A program made the position numbers and the translations under genes. Positions 27,394 through 36,528 of a stretch of DNA of 47,897 bases are shown here, piece after piece (position 1 is the first letter of the stretch; each line of letters starts with the position of its first letter). Origin of the DNA: Cyanocohniella sp. LLY (GTDB lineage Bacteria > Cyanobacteriota > Cyanobacteriia > Cyanobacteriales > Nostocaceae); assembly GCA_022241785.1 (NCBI GenBank), contig JAKOMP010000044.1, forward strand, positions 1 through 47,897, given 5' to 3'. Under the pieces are notes generated by a model, which was not told the DNA's origin, did no database searches, and saw only the letters and a list, made by a program, of their open reading frames with translations.

Positions 27394-29760
27394 TTAGCTT
27401 TTAGTAACCGCAGCACAAGTCAATAATTGTTGTTGTGTTGGCGCAATAGATTTATTTGCAACTAACTCAATTTTTCCTTCCGGATTCATGCGCCAAGATG
27501 TAGCTTGTATCAGTACTTCGGGTGATGAAGGTATTTGTACTGTCACAGAGTTATTTTGTCGGTATGCAGAGATGTCGCGGATATCAGACCAAGTGCGTAG
27601 GCGTAGCCCCTCGTAGACATCGCTCTTCACTTGTTGATTGGGATTTTGCGGAATACCACCTCTGCCCGTGGCGACAAATCGGCTGCCTTCACTACCCATA
27701 CAACCTGTAGCAATTTGTTGAGACGGGTCAGTAACATTAGCAGGTAGTTCAACTAAACCAGAGTTGGGGTCAACGCCTACTGTATTAACTTGAACAGTAC
27801 CACTAACGCCAAATTCCGAACTGGCGGTAATATCGCTTGCCGGTGTGAGTTGTTCTCGAAACTGTAAGCCAAACAAACCTTGAGTAGTGATTTGGATGTT
27901 ACCACCGCTTCCCCGCACGGCATTAGCGATAATATCACTGTTTTCTAAACCTACAATTACAGGAGCGTTAAGCATAATATCGCCACCATCACCTGCTTCT
28001 TTGGCTTCTACAGAAATTTTGCTATTGTCGCGCATGAGTAACAATTTTTGAGCATTGAGAAACAAATTACCACCGTTTCCCGATTGTGTGGCGGCGGAAA
28101 TCGTACCGCCATTTGTCAGCACAATCGAGTCAGCATAAACCTCAAAATTACCTGCATTACCTGTACCTTCATTTTTCACCCCAATGTCAGATCGATCCAT
28201 GACGCGCAATTTAGGTGTCATCAAAATTACCCCTCCAGCATTACCACTGGGAAATTCAGGTAGTTGGTAAACTGCACGGGTGACAGGATCGAGGCGGAGT
28301 GCATTAGATCCGATATTGCTACTCAGCATCCCATTTTGGGATGTACCACTGACTTCAATCCATTCTGAAGCGACAATCTGGACATTCCCAGCATTACCCA
28401 TAGCGCCAGTTGAGGAGGTGACTAAACTGCCATCTCGCACCGTTAATTTACCTGTGGTGATGGTCAAATTTCCAGTATTACCAAAACCTACTGTAGATGA
28501 TGTGATGGTGGTGGGGAGAAATGTCACACTATTAATTCCAGACACATCTATTGAGTCTGAAGCATGAATTTGGACATCGCCACTATTACCATTTACCAAA
28601 GTAGTTGACCCAATAATAGCACCACCAGCCATTGTGAGTTTTTGAGTGGAAATAGTTACATTTCCCGCCTGTCCTGCACCCTCTGAACTAGAAAAAATTG
28701 ATGTGGCTAATGAAGGATTGACAAGCTTAAATCCCCTAGCTGAGATCGACTCAACAGCATTGACTACAATATTTCCACCTTTCCCTGTACTGGTGTTGTG
28801 AGTAGTGATTCGCCCTCCATTTTCTAAATTGAGTTTCCCCGCTGCATTAATCGTAATTTGATCGAAGGAGAAAACACCTTGATTGAGAGTGGAAACGCCT
28901 GAAGCTTGCAAGTTGATATCTTTACCTTGCATTTGAATCGCGCTATTTCCCCAGCCAAAGCCTAATACTTGTGTATTTTGACTCAAATTGATGTGATTAA
29001 ATTCTTCAACCTGAGAATAATCAAATCTCCATTCTTGGGGTACTGATGTGAGATTAACTTGTCCTAACTGGACACTACCCAGTTCAATCGAGCCATTGAG
29101 GGTTCTGAGAATACCACCTGTGATATCAATGTTATTTCCTAGTAAAGCCAGGGTCTTACCTGCTTCTACTTGTAAGCCTACAGGAGTTTGAGAAATACCA
29201 TTATTTTCTTTTTGGAGGGCGATCGCACCTGAATTTTGCCCAAACTGCAAACCCACTGGTACACTCATTGTTAATAGGGGTGTTGCTGTAGCGGTAGTAG
29301 AATCAAACTCCACACCATCAGCAAACTTAATGCTAGTTGCAGTTGTACCCACAAATGATCCACCTATTTTCAGTTGGGCATTGGGGCCAAAAATAATCCC
29401 ACTAGGATTGATCAAAAATAAACTTACAGGGTTGTTACTGTTGATGGTTTGAATCAAGCCATCGATGTGAGAAAGGCTACCTCCTGTTACACGACTGAAG
29501 ATAGTAGATACATGAGGTGTATTGACTAAATCAAAGGTGGCTGTCCCACCAGTGGGAACATTAAATTTCTGAAAACTGTGAAATAAGTTACTGCCTGAAG
29601 CGCTACCGTTGGTGATACTAAAGTTATTGCCACTTTGGGAGACCGTGGTGTTAAAAGTGCCATCTGAGGTGACTTGAGCATGAGCCACGTTGCACCACAG
29701 GAGTATTCCACTTGTCAAAATGACACTAACCAGATTCCCACTAACAAATTTTGCTTTCAT
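27394..29760 (-). CDS. TpsA: filamentous haemagglutinin-like exoprotein with TPS secretion domain
   Basis: 788 residues from the ATG at 29760, preceded by GGGA; a TTG at 29778 is less likely. The signal peptide ends VAHA-Q (about residue 29). The two-partner secretion domain follows (about 30-260) with FHSFQKFNVPTGGTATF, TIFSRVTGGSLSHIDG and the motif NPSGIIFGPNAQL, required for export by a TpsB pore. The rest is right-handed beta helix rich in GG-N-I repeats, ending in the conserved tail ATGCMGSEGSRFVA and LLTCAAVTKS. It lies 55 bp downstream of the tpsB stop and is surely its substrate. Probably a cell-surface or released adhesin; exact role unknown. Confidence 0.94.
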   Translation of the reverse strand: MKAKFVSGNLVSVILTSGILLWCNVAHAQVTSDGTFNTTVSQSGNNFSITNGSASGSNLFHSFQKFNVPTGGTATFDLVNTPHVSTIFSRVTGGSLSHIDGLIQTINSNNPVSLFLINPSGIIFGPNAQLKIGGSFVGTTATSIKFADGVEFDSTTATATPLLTMSVPVGLQFGQNSGAIALQKENNGISQTPVGLQVEAGKTLALLGNNIDITGGILRTLNGSIELGSVQLGQVNLTSVPQEWRFDYSQVEEFNHINLSQNTQVLGFGWGNSAIQMQGKDINLQASGVSTLNQGVFSFDQITINAAGKLNLENGGRITTHNTSTGKGGNIVVNAVESISARGFKLVNPSLATSIFSSSEGAGQAGNVTISTQKLTMAGGAIIGSTTLVNGNSGDVQIHASDSIDVSGINSVTFLPTTITSSTVGFGNTGNLTITTGKLTVRDGSLVTSSTGAMGNAGNVQIVASEWIEVSGTSQNGMLSSNIGSNALRLDPVTRAVYQLPEFPSGNAGGVILMTPKLRVMDRSDIGVKNEGTGNAGNFEVYADSIVLTNGGTISAATQSGNGGNLFLNAQKLLLMRDNSKISVEAKEAGDGGDIMLNAPVIVGLENSDIIANAVRGSGGNIQITTQGLFGLQFREQLTPASDITASSEFGVSGTVQVNTVGVDPNSGLVELPANVTDPSQQIATGCMGSEGSRFVATGRGGIPQNPNQQVKSDVYEGLRLRTWSDIRDISAYRQNNSVTVQIPSSPEVLIQATSWRMNPEGKIELVANKSIAPTQQQLLTCAAVTKS
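27595..27624. repeat. Small repeat inserted in frame in tpsA tail (copy 1)
   Basis: Same 30-bp word as at 26039-26068, encoding DVYEGLRLR between KS and TWSDIRD. Its absence from the third paralogue shows it is an insertion of about 24 bp that kept the frame. Confidence 0.6.
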
Positions 29761-29815
29761 CAGTTTGGTTCCCAACAATCAATACGTCTATAGATTAGAG
29801 TTCCCCAAGCAGGTA

Positions 29816-31609
29816 TTAAAAAGGTGAATAGCGCACCGAGAAGTACAAACCATTTTCCTGGAGCGATCGCCTGTCATTTTCTACGGATATTAGGGGAATA
29901 CCCCAATCCAACCTAGCTGAAAAATTATTACCTTGTTGCCACAACAAACCTAAGCCAGTCCCAATCAAAGTACTTGTGGATGGATTTTCGCCCTGGGTAT
30001 TCCAGCCTTTGCCTACATCAATAAAGGGTGTTAGTTGTAGTACTCTTCCTATGTTGGCAGCACGTAAGATAGGCAACCGTAATTCTGCGGATAATAGCAT
30101 ACCATTATCTGTTAATAATGTATCTTGACGATAACCGCGTACACTTACCTGTCCACCAAGACCAAATTGTTCTAAAGGTACTAAAGAATCTGCTGCTAGT
30201 TGAAAATCGCCTCTGGCTAAAAATAGTGTTTCCGGTGCTAACTGTCGTACCCACTGGGTTTGTCCCCGCCAAGCAAAAAAGCGGCTATCTGGCGCATCTT
30301 CATTGATATTGGCACCGAACCAATCTACACCTAAGCTAAATTGCGATCGCGCGGCGAAAACTTGCTGATTATTGCGTTGAGTATACTCTTGAGTAAAGCG
30401 TAAAGCCGAAATTTTGGTGTTTCCGTCTGCATCTGCACCAGGCGATAAAGCAAACCCGCCAATATCATCTAGACCTAACTTCGTTTGGCTGGCTTGACGG
30501 GAAAAGGATAATCCCACCGCTAATTCTTGAGTTGGTTTTTGGATTAGTGGTTGGCGATAGCCTAAGTCGTAAGACTTAATATTTGATTGAATATCTAGGA
30601 CACTGAATGGTTCTTCAATGACGTGATTCCATCCCTTATTTACACCAAAGAATACAGTGCCATTACGGGCATTAATTGGTAAAGCGTAATTGACATTAAT
30701 TGTATTACTGCCATCAGTATTAGCGTACCCGACACTGAGGGTATCACCAAAGCCTAGTAAATTGGCTTCTTGTAATTCTACACCCCGGCGAAAACTACCC
30801 ACACTAGGCGATCGCCCGTTATCTAAAGTTGTGGTAAGTGAGAAAGTATCGGCTTCTTGCACCTCGACTTGTAATATATTGGTTCCTGGAGTTACGCCCA
30901 TTTGCAACTCAGCTGAGAGGTTTTGAATGCGCGGATCGAGGCGGAGTAGTTGCAGCTTTTCCATTAAGTTCGGCACATTCAGAGGTTTACCAGCACCAAG
31001 TTGAATGCGATCGCGGATGTATTGACTACGTAAGCGCCGATTGCCCACGATTTGAATTTCTGTCAAACTACCTTCTACCACCTGAATTGTGATGACTCCA
31101 GCTTCCACTGTCTGCGGTGTAATTAAAGCACCTGTAGTTACATAGCCGTTATCAGTATAGAGTTTGGTAATGGCATCTTTGACTTGCAACAGTTCTGCAA
31201 ACGTTATTTCCCTTCCCACAAAGGGATCTGTAATAGCGGCGAAATCTTCTGGTGAGAAAACTGTACTACCAACAACTTCAATACGATCTACCCGGAATTT
31301 GGCATTAGGGTCTTCCTCTTTGGGAATTGGCTGATCCGGTAGTTGCGGGGAAGGAAGCAATGGTTCCTGGTTGGATGGCTGCGGTAGTACATCCGACGGT
31401 AAGGGAGTGATAGGAATATCTTCTATGCGACCAGGTGGTAAAGTTTGAGCGATTGCGTGCAGCGCAGCGCCAGAGGCGATCGCTTGATGATAGTTGCACA
31501 ATACTGCTGGTAAAATAAAGCCGAATGTGAGAATTTTCGGACTAAAGATAAAATTAAAATAATTGTGTAATGTCTGTTGAGAAAATACTGCATTAATAAT
31601 ATACTTCAT
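29816..31609 (-). CDS. TpsB: ShlB/FhaC/HecB-type outer-membrane secretion pore
   Basis: 597 residues from the ATG at 31609, with AAGGG five bases upstream (a GTG at 31615 would add two residues). An N-terminal signal region is followed by a Pro-rich linker (about 60-95), a POTRA-type domain (FRVDRIEVVGSTVFSPEDFA to EGSLTEIQIVGNRRL) and a 16-strand barrel. The conserved VRGYRQD of loop L6 lies at about residues 491-497, and the last residue is Phe, as in most outer-membrane barrels. It exports and activates TpsA partners. First gene of the block, with a 380-bp upstream region. A short repeat encodes part of the signal/linker region (31449-31483). Confidence 0.94.
   Translation of the reverse strand: MKYIINAVFSQQTLHNYFNFIFSPKILTFGFILPAVLCNYHQAIASGAALHAIAQTLPPGRIEDIPITPLPSDVLPQPSNQEPLLPSPQLPDQPIPKEEDPNAKFRVDRIEVVGSTVFSPEDFAAITDPFVGREITFAELLQVKDAITKLYTDNGYVTTGALITPQTVEAGVITIQVVEGSLTEIQIVGNRRLRSQYIRDRIQLGAGKPLNVPNLMEKLQLLRLDPRIQNLSAELQMGVTPGTNILQVEVQEADTFSLTTTLDNGRSPSVGSFRRGVELQEANLLGFGDTLSVGYANTDGSNTINVNYALPINARNGTVFFGVNKGWNHVIEEPFSVLDIQSNIKSYDLGYRQPLIQKPTQELAVGLSFSRQASQTKLGLDDIGGFALSPGADADGNTKISALRFTQEYTQRNNQQVFAARSQFSLGVDWFGANINEDAPDSRFFAWRGQTQWVRQLAPETLFLARGDFQLAADSLVPLEQFGLGGQVSVRGYRQDTLLTDNGMLLSAELRLPILRAANIGRVLQLTPFIDVGKGWNTQGENPSTSTLIGTGLGLLWQQGNNFSARLDWGIPLISVENDRRSLQENGLYFSVRYSPF
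31449..31483. repeat. Small HIP1-containing repeat in the tpsB signal region
   Basis: GCGATTGCGTGCAGCGCAGC continues to GCCAGAGGCGATCGC. The ends GCGATTGC and GCGATCGC and the central GCAGCGCAGCGC give it a palindromic look. It encodes AIASGAALHAIA next to the predicted cleavage site. The pattern resembles the small dispersed repeats known in Nostoc-type genomes. Confidence 0.45.
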
Positions 31610-31990
31610 CTCCACCCTTATCCTTAGTTTACCTGAGTTGAAAATAGGGAATAGGGAACAGGTGAAGAGGTATTTTCATTTTTATGGTGTACGCAGTTCA
31701 CAATGTCTACTTAGTACACAGTAATTTTTCCTCTATTTGCTCTTATAACTGTTCCATATCTTTTGCATAGCGAAAGGAGACAGTTTGGCATGTCTGCTGT
31801 CCCAACGATTGTCCAATGAAAAGCCTAGAGAATAAGCTTTGTGATTTTTAATTTCCGCGCAGCGGTACTAGTTAGTTTCCCATCGAGTTGGATAATGGGT
31901 AATGTATCATTACATATGATCGCTGTATTTTTTACGGCTATCATCAGTGTAAATACTTATTTCGTGAGAATGATAAACTGTAAACAGCCA
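31610..31990. other. Upstream region of the tps block; no gene seen
   Basis: A 381-bp gap between tpsB and the end of dnaG. It holds a purine-rich stretch with repeated AATAGGGAA (31647-31660) and AT-rich sequence suited to a tpsB promoter, but no clear operator or RNA element. Short plus-strand open frames look spurious. Confidence 0.5.
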
Positions 31991-33907
31991 TCACAGCAAA
32001 TCTGTAATGGAAAATTGACGTTGGCGATCTAATGCTTGCAGCCGCAGTTTTTCATTGTAGAAAGACTGATAATACGATTGCCATTTTTCCGGTTCGGTTT
32101 CTGCATCTGTTTGTTGCCAAAGTTCTAAAAAGTAACGATAGCGTTTCTCTCTTAATACTCTTTCCATACAGGCGATCGCAGCTTGAACTACTTGGGGTGT
32201 CCGCAGCATTTCTTTCTTGCTTGTCTCATTTACATGAAACAAATGGGACACTAATTCTATTTCTTCTGATAACTCTAAGTATCTGTCTTGCAAACTTGAA
32301 ACAAAATCTTCCTGTTCCCCTGTTGATTCTAAAATCTTCTGCCACAAAAATCGGTGGTGGGAAAGGCTAAATTCTAAATCTCGTTCTTCTAAGGTGTCAA
32401 TAATAGTTTGCCTTTGTTCGGGACAGTGGAGGTAAATTTTGAGTAGTAAGGCTTCTGCTAATTCTAAAAGACTGCGTTCGCCTGTAACCGAAGACTGGGT
32501 AATTTTTCTACTATCCCCTTTTTTCTTACTTGTTAAAGGCGTAGAATATGCCGCAGTAGCCGGAGCAATTTGAGTTAAGAGATTTTCTACACGTAAAGGT
32601 ATCAGTCTCAAATCCCCTAAACTGAGGATTTCGGCACAGTGAGAGACGTAATAGTTGCGTGTATCGCTGTTATCTATATTTTTTAGTAATTTTACTATCT
32701 GTTGCGTGACTTGCTGAAAATCGGTAGCTTGTTTTAAATCCCTTCCCGCAATAATTTGTTGAATCTGCCAATCAAGCCACAATGGGGCATTTGCTAACAG
32801 TAGCTGATAATCTTCTGGTGTATGGGTATACAAGTATTCATCGGCATCTTTACCATCAGGGATGTTGAGAATCTTCAGTTGGACTTCCCCTTTGTAGGCT
32901 AAATCGGCTATTTCCCCAATGGCTCGTTCTGCGGCGATATTTCCGGCTTTGTCAGCGTCAAAATTGAGGACTAACTGTTTAGATTCGGTGTAGCGTAAAA
33001 TTAACCTGACTTGTTCAATACTTAAAGCGGTACCCAAAGAAGCCACAGCGTTGTTAATACCCGCAGCATGGAGAGCGATCGCATCAAAATATCCTTCTAC
33101 TACTATGGCTTGATCTAACTGGGAAATCCCCCCTTTGGCTTGATCGAGAGCAAATAAAGTTTTACCTTTACTAAAAAGCTCAGTTTCTGGTGAATTGAGA
33201 TACTTGGGTTGTTCATCCGTCAGGGTTCGCCCACCAAAAGCAATGACTCGCCCTTGGATATCGCGGATGGGAATCATCAGGCGATCGCGGAAGACATCAT
33301 AGTAACCACTTCCTTCTTTCCGGGGCTTAATCAATCCCGCTTTTTCCACCAGTTGCACTGGGTAATGTTTATCTTCCACCAGATAGCGATGTAGAGTTTC
33401 CCAACCTGCGGGTGCATAACCCAAGCCAAACTGCTGTATTGTTTCTTCCTTCAGTTGGCGATCAGATTGCAGATATTCATATGCTGTTTTTCCTTGGCTT
33501 TGTCTGAGGGCGTGTTGATAAAACTGTCCGGCCGAAGCGAGAACTTCATATAACTGTTCCCGTAAAGAAATCTGGCGCTGTAATTCTTGGCGTTGTTCGG
33601 GTGCGAGAGTTTGTACAGGTACTTGGTAACGCCGTGCTAAATCTAACACCACTTCCGAAAACGAGTGTTTGCCCAAATCCATCAAAAACTTAATGGCATT
33701 TCCCCCAGCTTGACAACCGAAGCAATAGTACATTTGCTTGGTTTGACTGACTGTGAAACTGGGACTCTTCTCATCATGGAAGGGACATAAACCTACAAAA
33801 TCTTTACCACGCTTGCGTAAAACTACGTGTTCTGAAACCACATCAACAATATCAGCACGTTGTTTAATTTCCTCAATTGTGTCAGGGTGCAAGCGGGGAA
33901 TTTGCAT
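31991..33907 (-). CDS. dnaG: DNA primase
   Basis: 638 residues, normal for DnaG. The N-terminal CHC2 zinc domain has Cys41, His44, Cys62 and Cys65 (LCPFHDEKSPSF, YYCFGCQAGGNA). The catalytic core follows with the TOPRIM motifs VVEGYFDAIALHAAG and VLNFDADKAGNIAA (about 265-320). The C-terminal part (about 450-638) is the DnaB helicase-interacting domain. It makes RNA primers for replication. It stands alone here, divergent from the amidase gene with 129 bp between. Appears intact. Confidence 0.97.
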   Translation of the reverse strand: MQIPRLHPDTIEEIKQRADIVDVVSEHVVLRKRGKDFVGLCPFHDEKSPSFTVSQTKQMYYCFGCQAGGNAIKFLMDLGKHSFSEVVLDLARRYQVPVQTLAPEQRQELQRQISLREQLYEVLASAGQFYQHALRQSQGKTAYEYLQSDRQLKEETIQQFGLGYAPAGWETLHRYLVEDKHYPVQLVEKAGLIKPRKEGSGYYDVFRDRLMIPIRDIQGRVIAFGGRTLTDEQPKYLNSPETELFSKGKTLFALDQAKGGISQLDQAIVVEGYFDAIALHAAGINNAVASLGTALSIEQVRLILRYTESKQLVLNFDADKAGNIAAERAIGEIADLAYKGEVQLKILNIPDGKDADEYLYTHTPEDYQLLLANAPLWLDWQIQQIIAGRDLKQATDFQQVTQQIVKLLKNIDNSDTRNYYVSHCAEILSLGDLRLIPLRVENLLTQIAPATAAYSTPLTSKKKGDSRKITQSSVTGERSLLELAEALLLKIYLHCPEQRQTIIDTLEERDLEFSLSHHRFLWQKILESTGEQEDFVSSLQDRYLELSEEIELVSHLFHVNETSKKEMLRTPQVVQAAIACMERVLREKRYRYFLELWQQTDAETEPEKWQSYYQSFYNEKLRLQALDRQRQFSITDLL

Positions 33908-34036
33908 TTTGGCTCATTGCTTCGTAACTATCACTGCTGTGGGCTGACCCACTGATAGCTATTATATTCTTGTTGCCAAGCCAACAATTATGTATAAAAT
34001 TGCTTACGCTTAATTTTCTTAGAGGAAATACTGACG

Positions 34037-35389
34037 ATGGGACGTATTTTTATTTCGGCGGCTCACGGAGGCAAAGAAGCAGGAGGTATCGATCCTGGCT
34101 CAATTGCCGGCGGTACAACCGAAGCTAGAGAAATGATTCTGCTGCGAGATTTAATTGTCACAGAATTGCGATCGCGGAGTTTTGATGTTTTGGCAGTCCC
34201 TGATGACCTCAGTGCCGCAGGAACTATTGCTTGGATTAATGCGCGGGGTCGTCGGGTTGATGTCGCCCTAGAAATTCATGCGGATGCTGCTAGCAGTCCG
34301 GCTGTGCGGGGTGCGAGTGTCTATTACATTGCCAACAACCAGGAGCGTAAAAGTAATAGTGAATTGGTTTTAATGGGGCTGTTGCGGCGTGTACCTCAGT
34401 TACCAAATCGGGGAGTCAAACCAGACACCGATAGCGGGTTGGGGAGTTTAGCATTTTGTCGTCAAGTAGCTATTCCTTCTTTATTAATGCAAGTAGGCTT
34501 TATTAGCAGCCCTGAAGACCGCGCATTACTACAAAATCGTCGCCGTGATTTCGCTTTGGGAATTGCCGATGGCTTGGCATCTTGGAGTCGGGTAATTGAC
34601 CCCACTGCGGTAACTCCCGTTGAACCAACTTATCCAGCAATTAATATTAATATTAATGGGCAAAAATATGCAGAACAAGGAATATTAGTTAATGGTAATT
34701 CTTATATTCCTATTGATTTGGTAGATCAGCTACGAATTGATTTATCTAAATCACCCAATATTAACCGTATTAGTTATCGGAGAATAGTTTATATTAAAGC
34801 AGTAGATTTAAGAGATTTCAATGTTTCTATTGGTTGGGATGCAGCAACTAGTACAGTTAATTTACGCTCAAATTTATTAGTTTGCGCTGATAATCTTGAC
34901 CGCATTATGTCACGTGGTAATACCTCAGAAGTAGAGTTGCAACTATTCCTGAGAAATAATAATGAAAATGCTTTGGTGAATTTTCCTGATATACCTAAAT
35001 TGTATCGAGAAGAAGGTAATTCAGAGGGGGTGAATTATGATATTGCTTTTTGTCAAATGTGTTTAGAAACAGGATTTTTACGTTTCGGTAGTGATGTCAG
35101 ACCTCAGCAAAACAACTTTGCCGGCTTAGGTTCCATTGGTGGTGGTGCTGAAGCTGCATCCTTTTCTAGCGCCAGAATTGGTGTCAGAGCGCATATTCAA
35201 CATTTAAAAGCTTACGCTAGTTTGGAACCATTGGTAAACGAAGTGGTAGACCCTCGGTTTCGCTTTATCACCCGGGGAATTGCACCATCAATATATCAGC
35301 TTTCTGGGCGTTGGTCAGCAGATTTAGACTATGGTACAAAAATTTTAGCAATGATGAAACGACTGTATGAATCAGCACGACTTTTGTAA
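34037..35389 (+). CDS. N-acetylmuramoyl-L-alanine amidase-like protein (Amidase_3), no signal peptide
   Basis: 450 residues. It starts directly at the catalytic fold: ISAAHGGKEAGGIDPG with His10, TTEAREMILL (zinc-ligand Glu), ALEIHADAASS with His81, and LLMQVGFISSPEDRALL. In most members the last motif carries a catalytic Glu (VE-GF type), whereas Gln152 stands there here. A linker with NININGQKY follows, and the C-terminal half (about 285-450, IAFCQMCLETGFLRFG, NNFAGLGSIGGG) resembles the lysozyme-like glucosaminidase fold. Such an enzyme would act on peptidoglycan, yet no export signal is visible. Whether it cleaves amide bonds is uncertain. Confidence 0.82.
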   Translation: MGRIFISAAHGGKEAGGIDPGSIAGGTTEAREMILLRDLIVTELRSRSFDVLAVPDDLSAAGTIAWINARGRRVDVALEIHADAASSPAVRGASVYYIANNQERKSNSELVLMGLLRRVPQLPNRGVKPDTDSGLGSLAFCRQVAIPSLLMQVGFISSPEDRALLQNRRRDFALGIADGLASWSRVIDPTAVTPVEPTYPAINININGQKYAEQGILVNGNSYIPIDLVDQLRIDLSKSPNINRISYRRIVYIKAVDLRDFNVSIGWDAATSTVNLRSNLLVCADNLDRIMSRGNTSEVELQLFLRNNNENALVNFPDIPKLYREEGNSEGVNYDIAFCQMCLETGFLRFGSDVRPQQNNFAGLGSIGGGAEAASFSSARIGVRAHIQHLKAYASLEPLVNEVVDPRFRFITRGIAPSIYQLSGRWSADLDYGTKILAMMKRLYESARLL

Positions 35390-35403
35390 TTCGTAATTTG
35401 GCA

Positions 35404-36177
35404 CTAGGCGGATTTAAAAAATCTGATAATTTCGCGGACATGATCGAGAAATTGTCCGTCAGATGAAAGTTGAGCGATCGCACTTCTGGCTTCTCTGGCT
35501 AAACGCTCATGTTCGGTTTGATTTGTGGCCCGTAAATCTTCTAAACTAGCAGTTACCCTGGCTAAATCTCTGCGCGTTTCTTCGGTAAAGCGCTGTTGGT
35601 TTGCGGGTAATGAGTAATCTAGTTCTGGGTTGAGTTGTTGTTCTAAGCGTTTAACTGTGTCATCTAATTCATAAAAGCGATTGCGGAGTTCCATCACATC
35701 TTCACGGGGATAGCGAAATTCTTGGCTAATCATTCTCAACCGTGCATATAAATATTCGTAGGCGCGGATAGCTGGACGCAGGACGGTTAATAATAAAGCT
35801 GCACCAGAACTGATATATCCCACAGCGCTAATACCAGTGGCCGCAAGGGTATAAAGACCAACGGCTGAGAATAAGTGTAAACCAATGGCTACCCAGAGCG
35901 ATCGCTTGGCTAAAACGCTGACATACTTAACTTGTTTTTCATCTACGGGAATTTGTTTTTCCGTAGATTGTGCTGCTTCTGCTAAAACTTCTTTAGCCTG
36001 AAAATGTACACTCCAAGGTACAGTCACAATTACCAACAACCACCAAAAACTGGCACCACCAATTACCCAGTCAAGGAAGTTACCAGTAGGTATTTGGAAC
36101 CATTGCAATACACCAAAACCCAGCAGTACTACAACGACAATTCCCGCAATGGAACTGATGAAAAAATTCACATACAT
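35404..36177 (-). CDS. Integral membrane protein with C-terminal coiled coil, unknown function
   Basis: 257 residues. Four predicted membrane segments (about 6-26, 37-57, 92-112, 115-134) are followed by a charged helical region (about 140-257) with heptad-like stretches (RNRFYELDDTVKRLEQQL, ARVTASLEDLRATNQ). The C-terminal half is likely cytoplasmic and forms a coiled coil. I do not recognise a named family. It converges on the amidase gene with a 14-bp gap. Confidence 0.72.
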   Translation of the reverse strand: MYVNFFISSIAGIVVVVLLGFGVLQWFQIPTGNFLDWVIGGASFWWLLVIVTVPWSVHFQAKEVLAEAAQSTEKQIPVDEKQVKYVSVLAKRSLWVAIGLHLFSAVGLYTLAATGISAVGYISSGAALLLTVLRPAIRAYEYLYARLRMISQEFRYPREDVMELRNRFYELDDTVKRLEQQLNPELDYSLPANQQRFTEETRRDLARVTASLEDLRATNQTEHERLAREARSAIAQLSSDGQFLDHVREIIRFFKSA

Positions 36178-36528
36178 ATTGCATAATCCCTCGTGAAACT
36201 ATTACCTCAATCATGACTACACATAAGGATTTATACGCAAATGCTTGTGATAGTTGTTCTAGCTGCACATCTGGTGAGAATCGTGCATTGAATTTGGCCG
36301 CGTTTAACCCAACCCACGGGAATTATTTAGTTTCTTTTCTTTAGGAATGTGGATTTAATAAAATACAGAACCTCACCCCCAACCCCTTTCCTTACCAAGG
36401 AGAGGGGGGACTTTGACGCAAGTCAAAGGCGGGGTGAGGTCAAAAACTAGACCTGCATGTTATTTAATTTATATTCCTTAGCAGAATCAGGGACTTGTAC
36501 CAAAATCTCAAGATTCTTCGGATAAAAT
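36178..36528. other. Intergenic region holding MITE copy B
   Basis: About 350 bp between two minus-strand genes. Apart from the MITE-like element at 36343-36478, no gene or clear signal is seen; 36178-36342 is likely the upstream region of the membrane-protein gene. Confidence 0.5.
36343..36478 (-). repeat. MITE-like element, copy B (136 bp)
   Basis: Reverse-oriented copy of 12019-12156, colinear along its full length, with the ends AGGAAT/ATTCCT and the same internal palindromes (CCTCACCCCCAACCCC). It lies about 50 bp past the stop of the SLH gene, so both copies sit at the 3' end of a gene in the same relative orientation. Confidence 0.85.
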
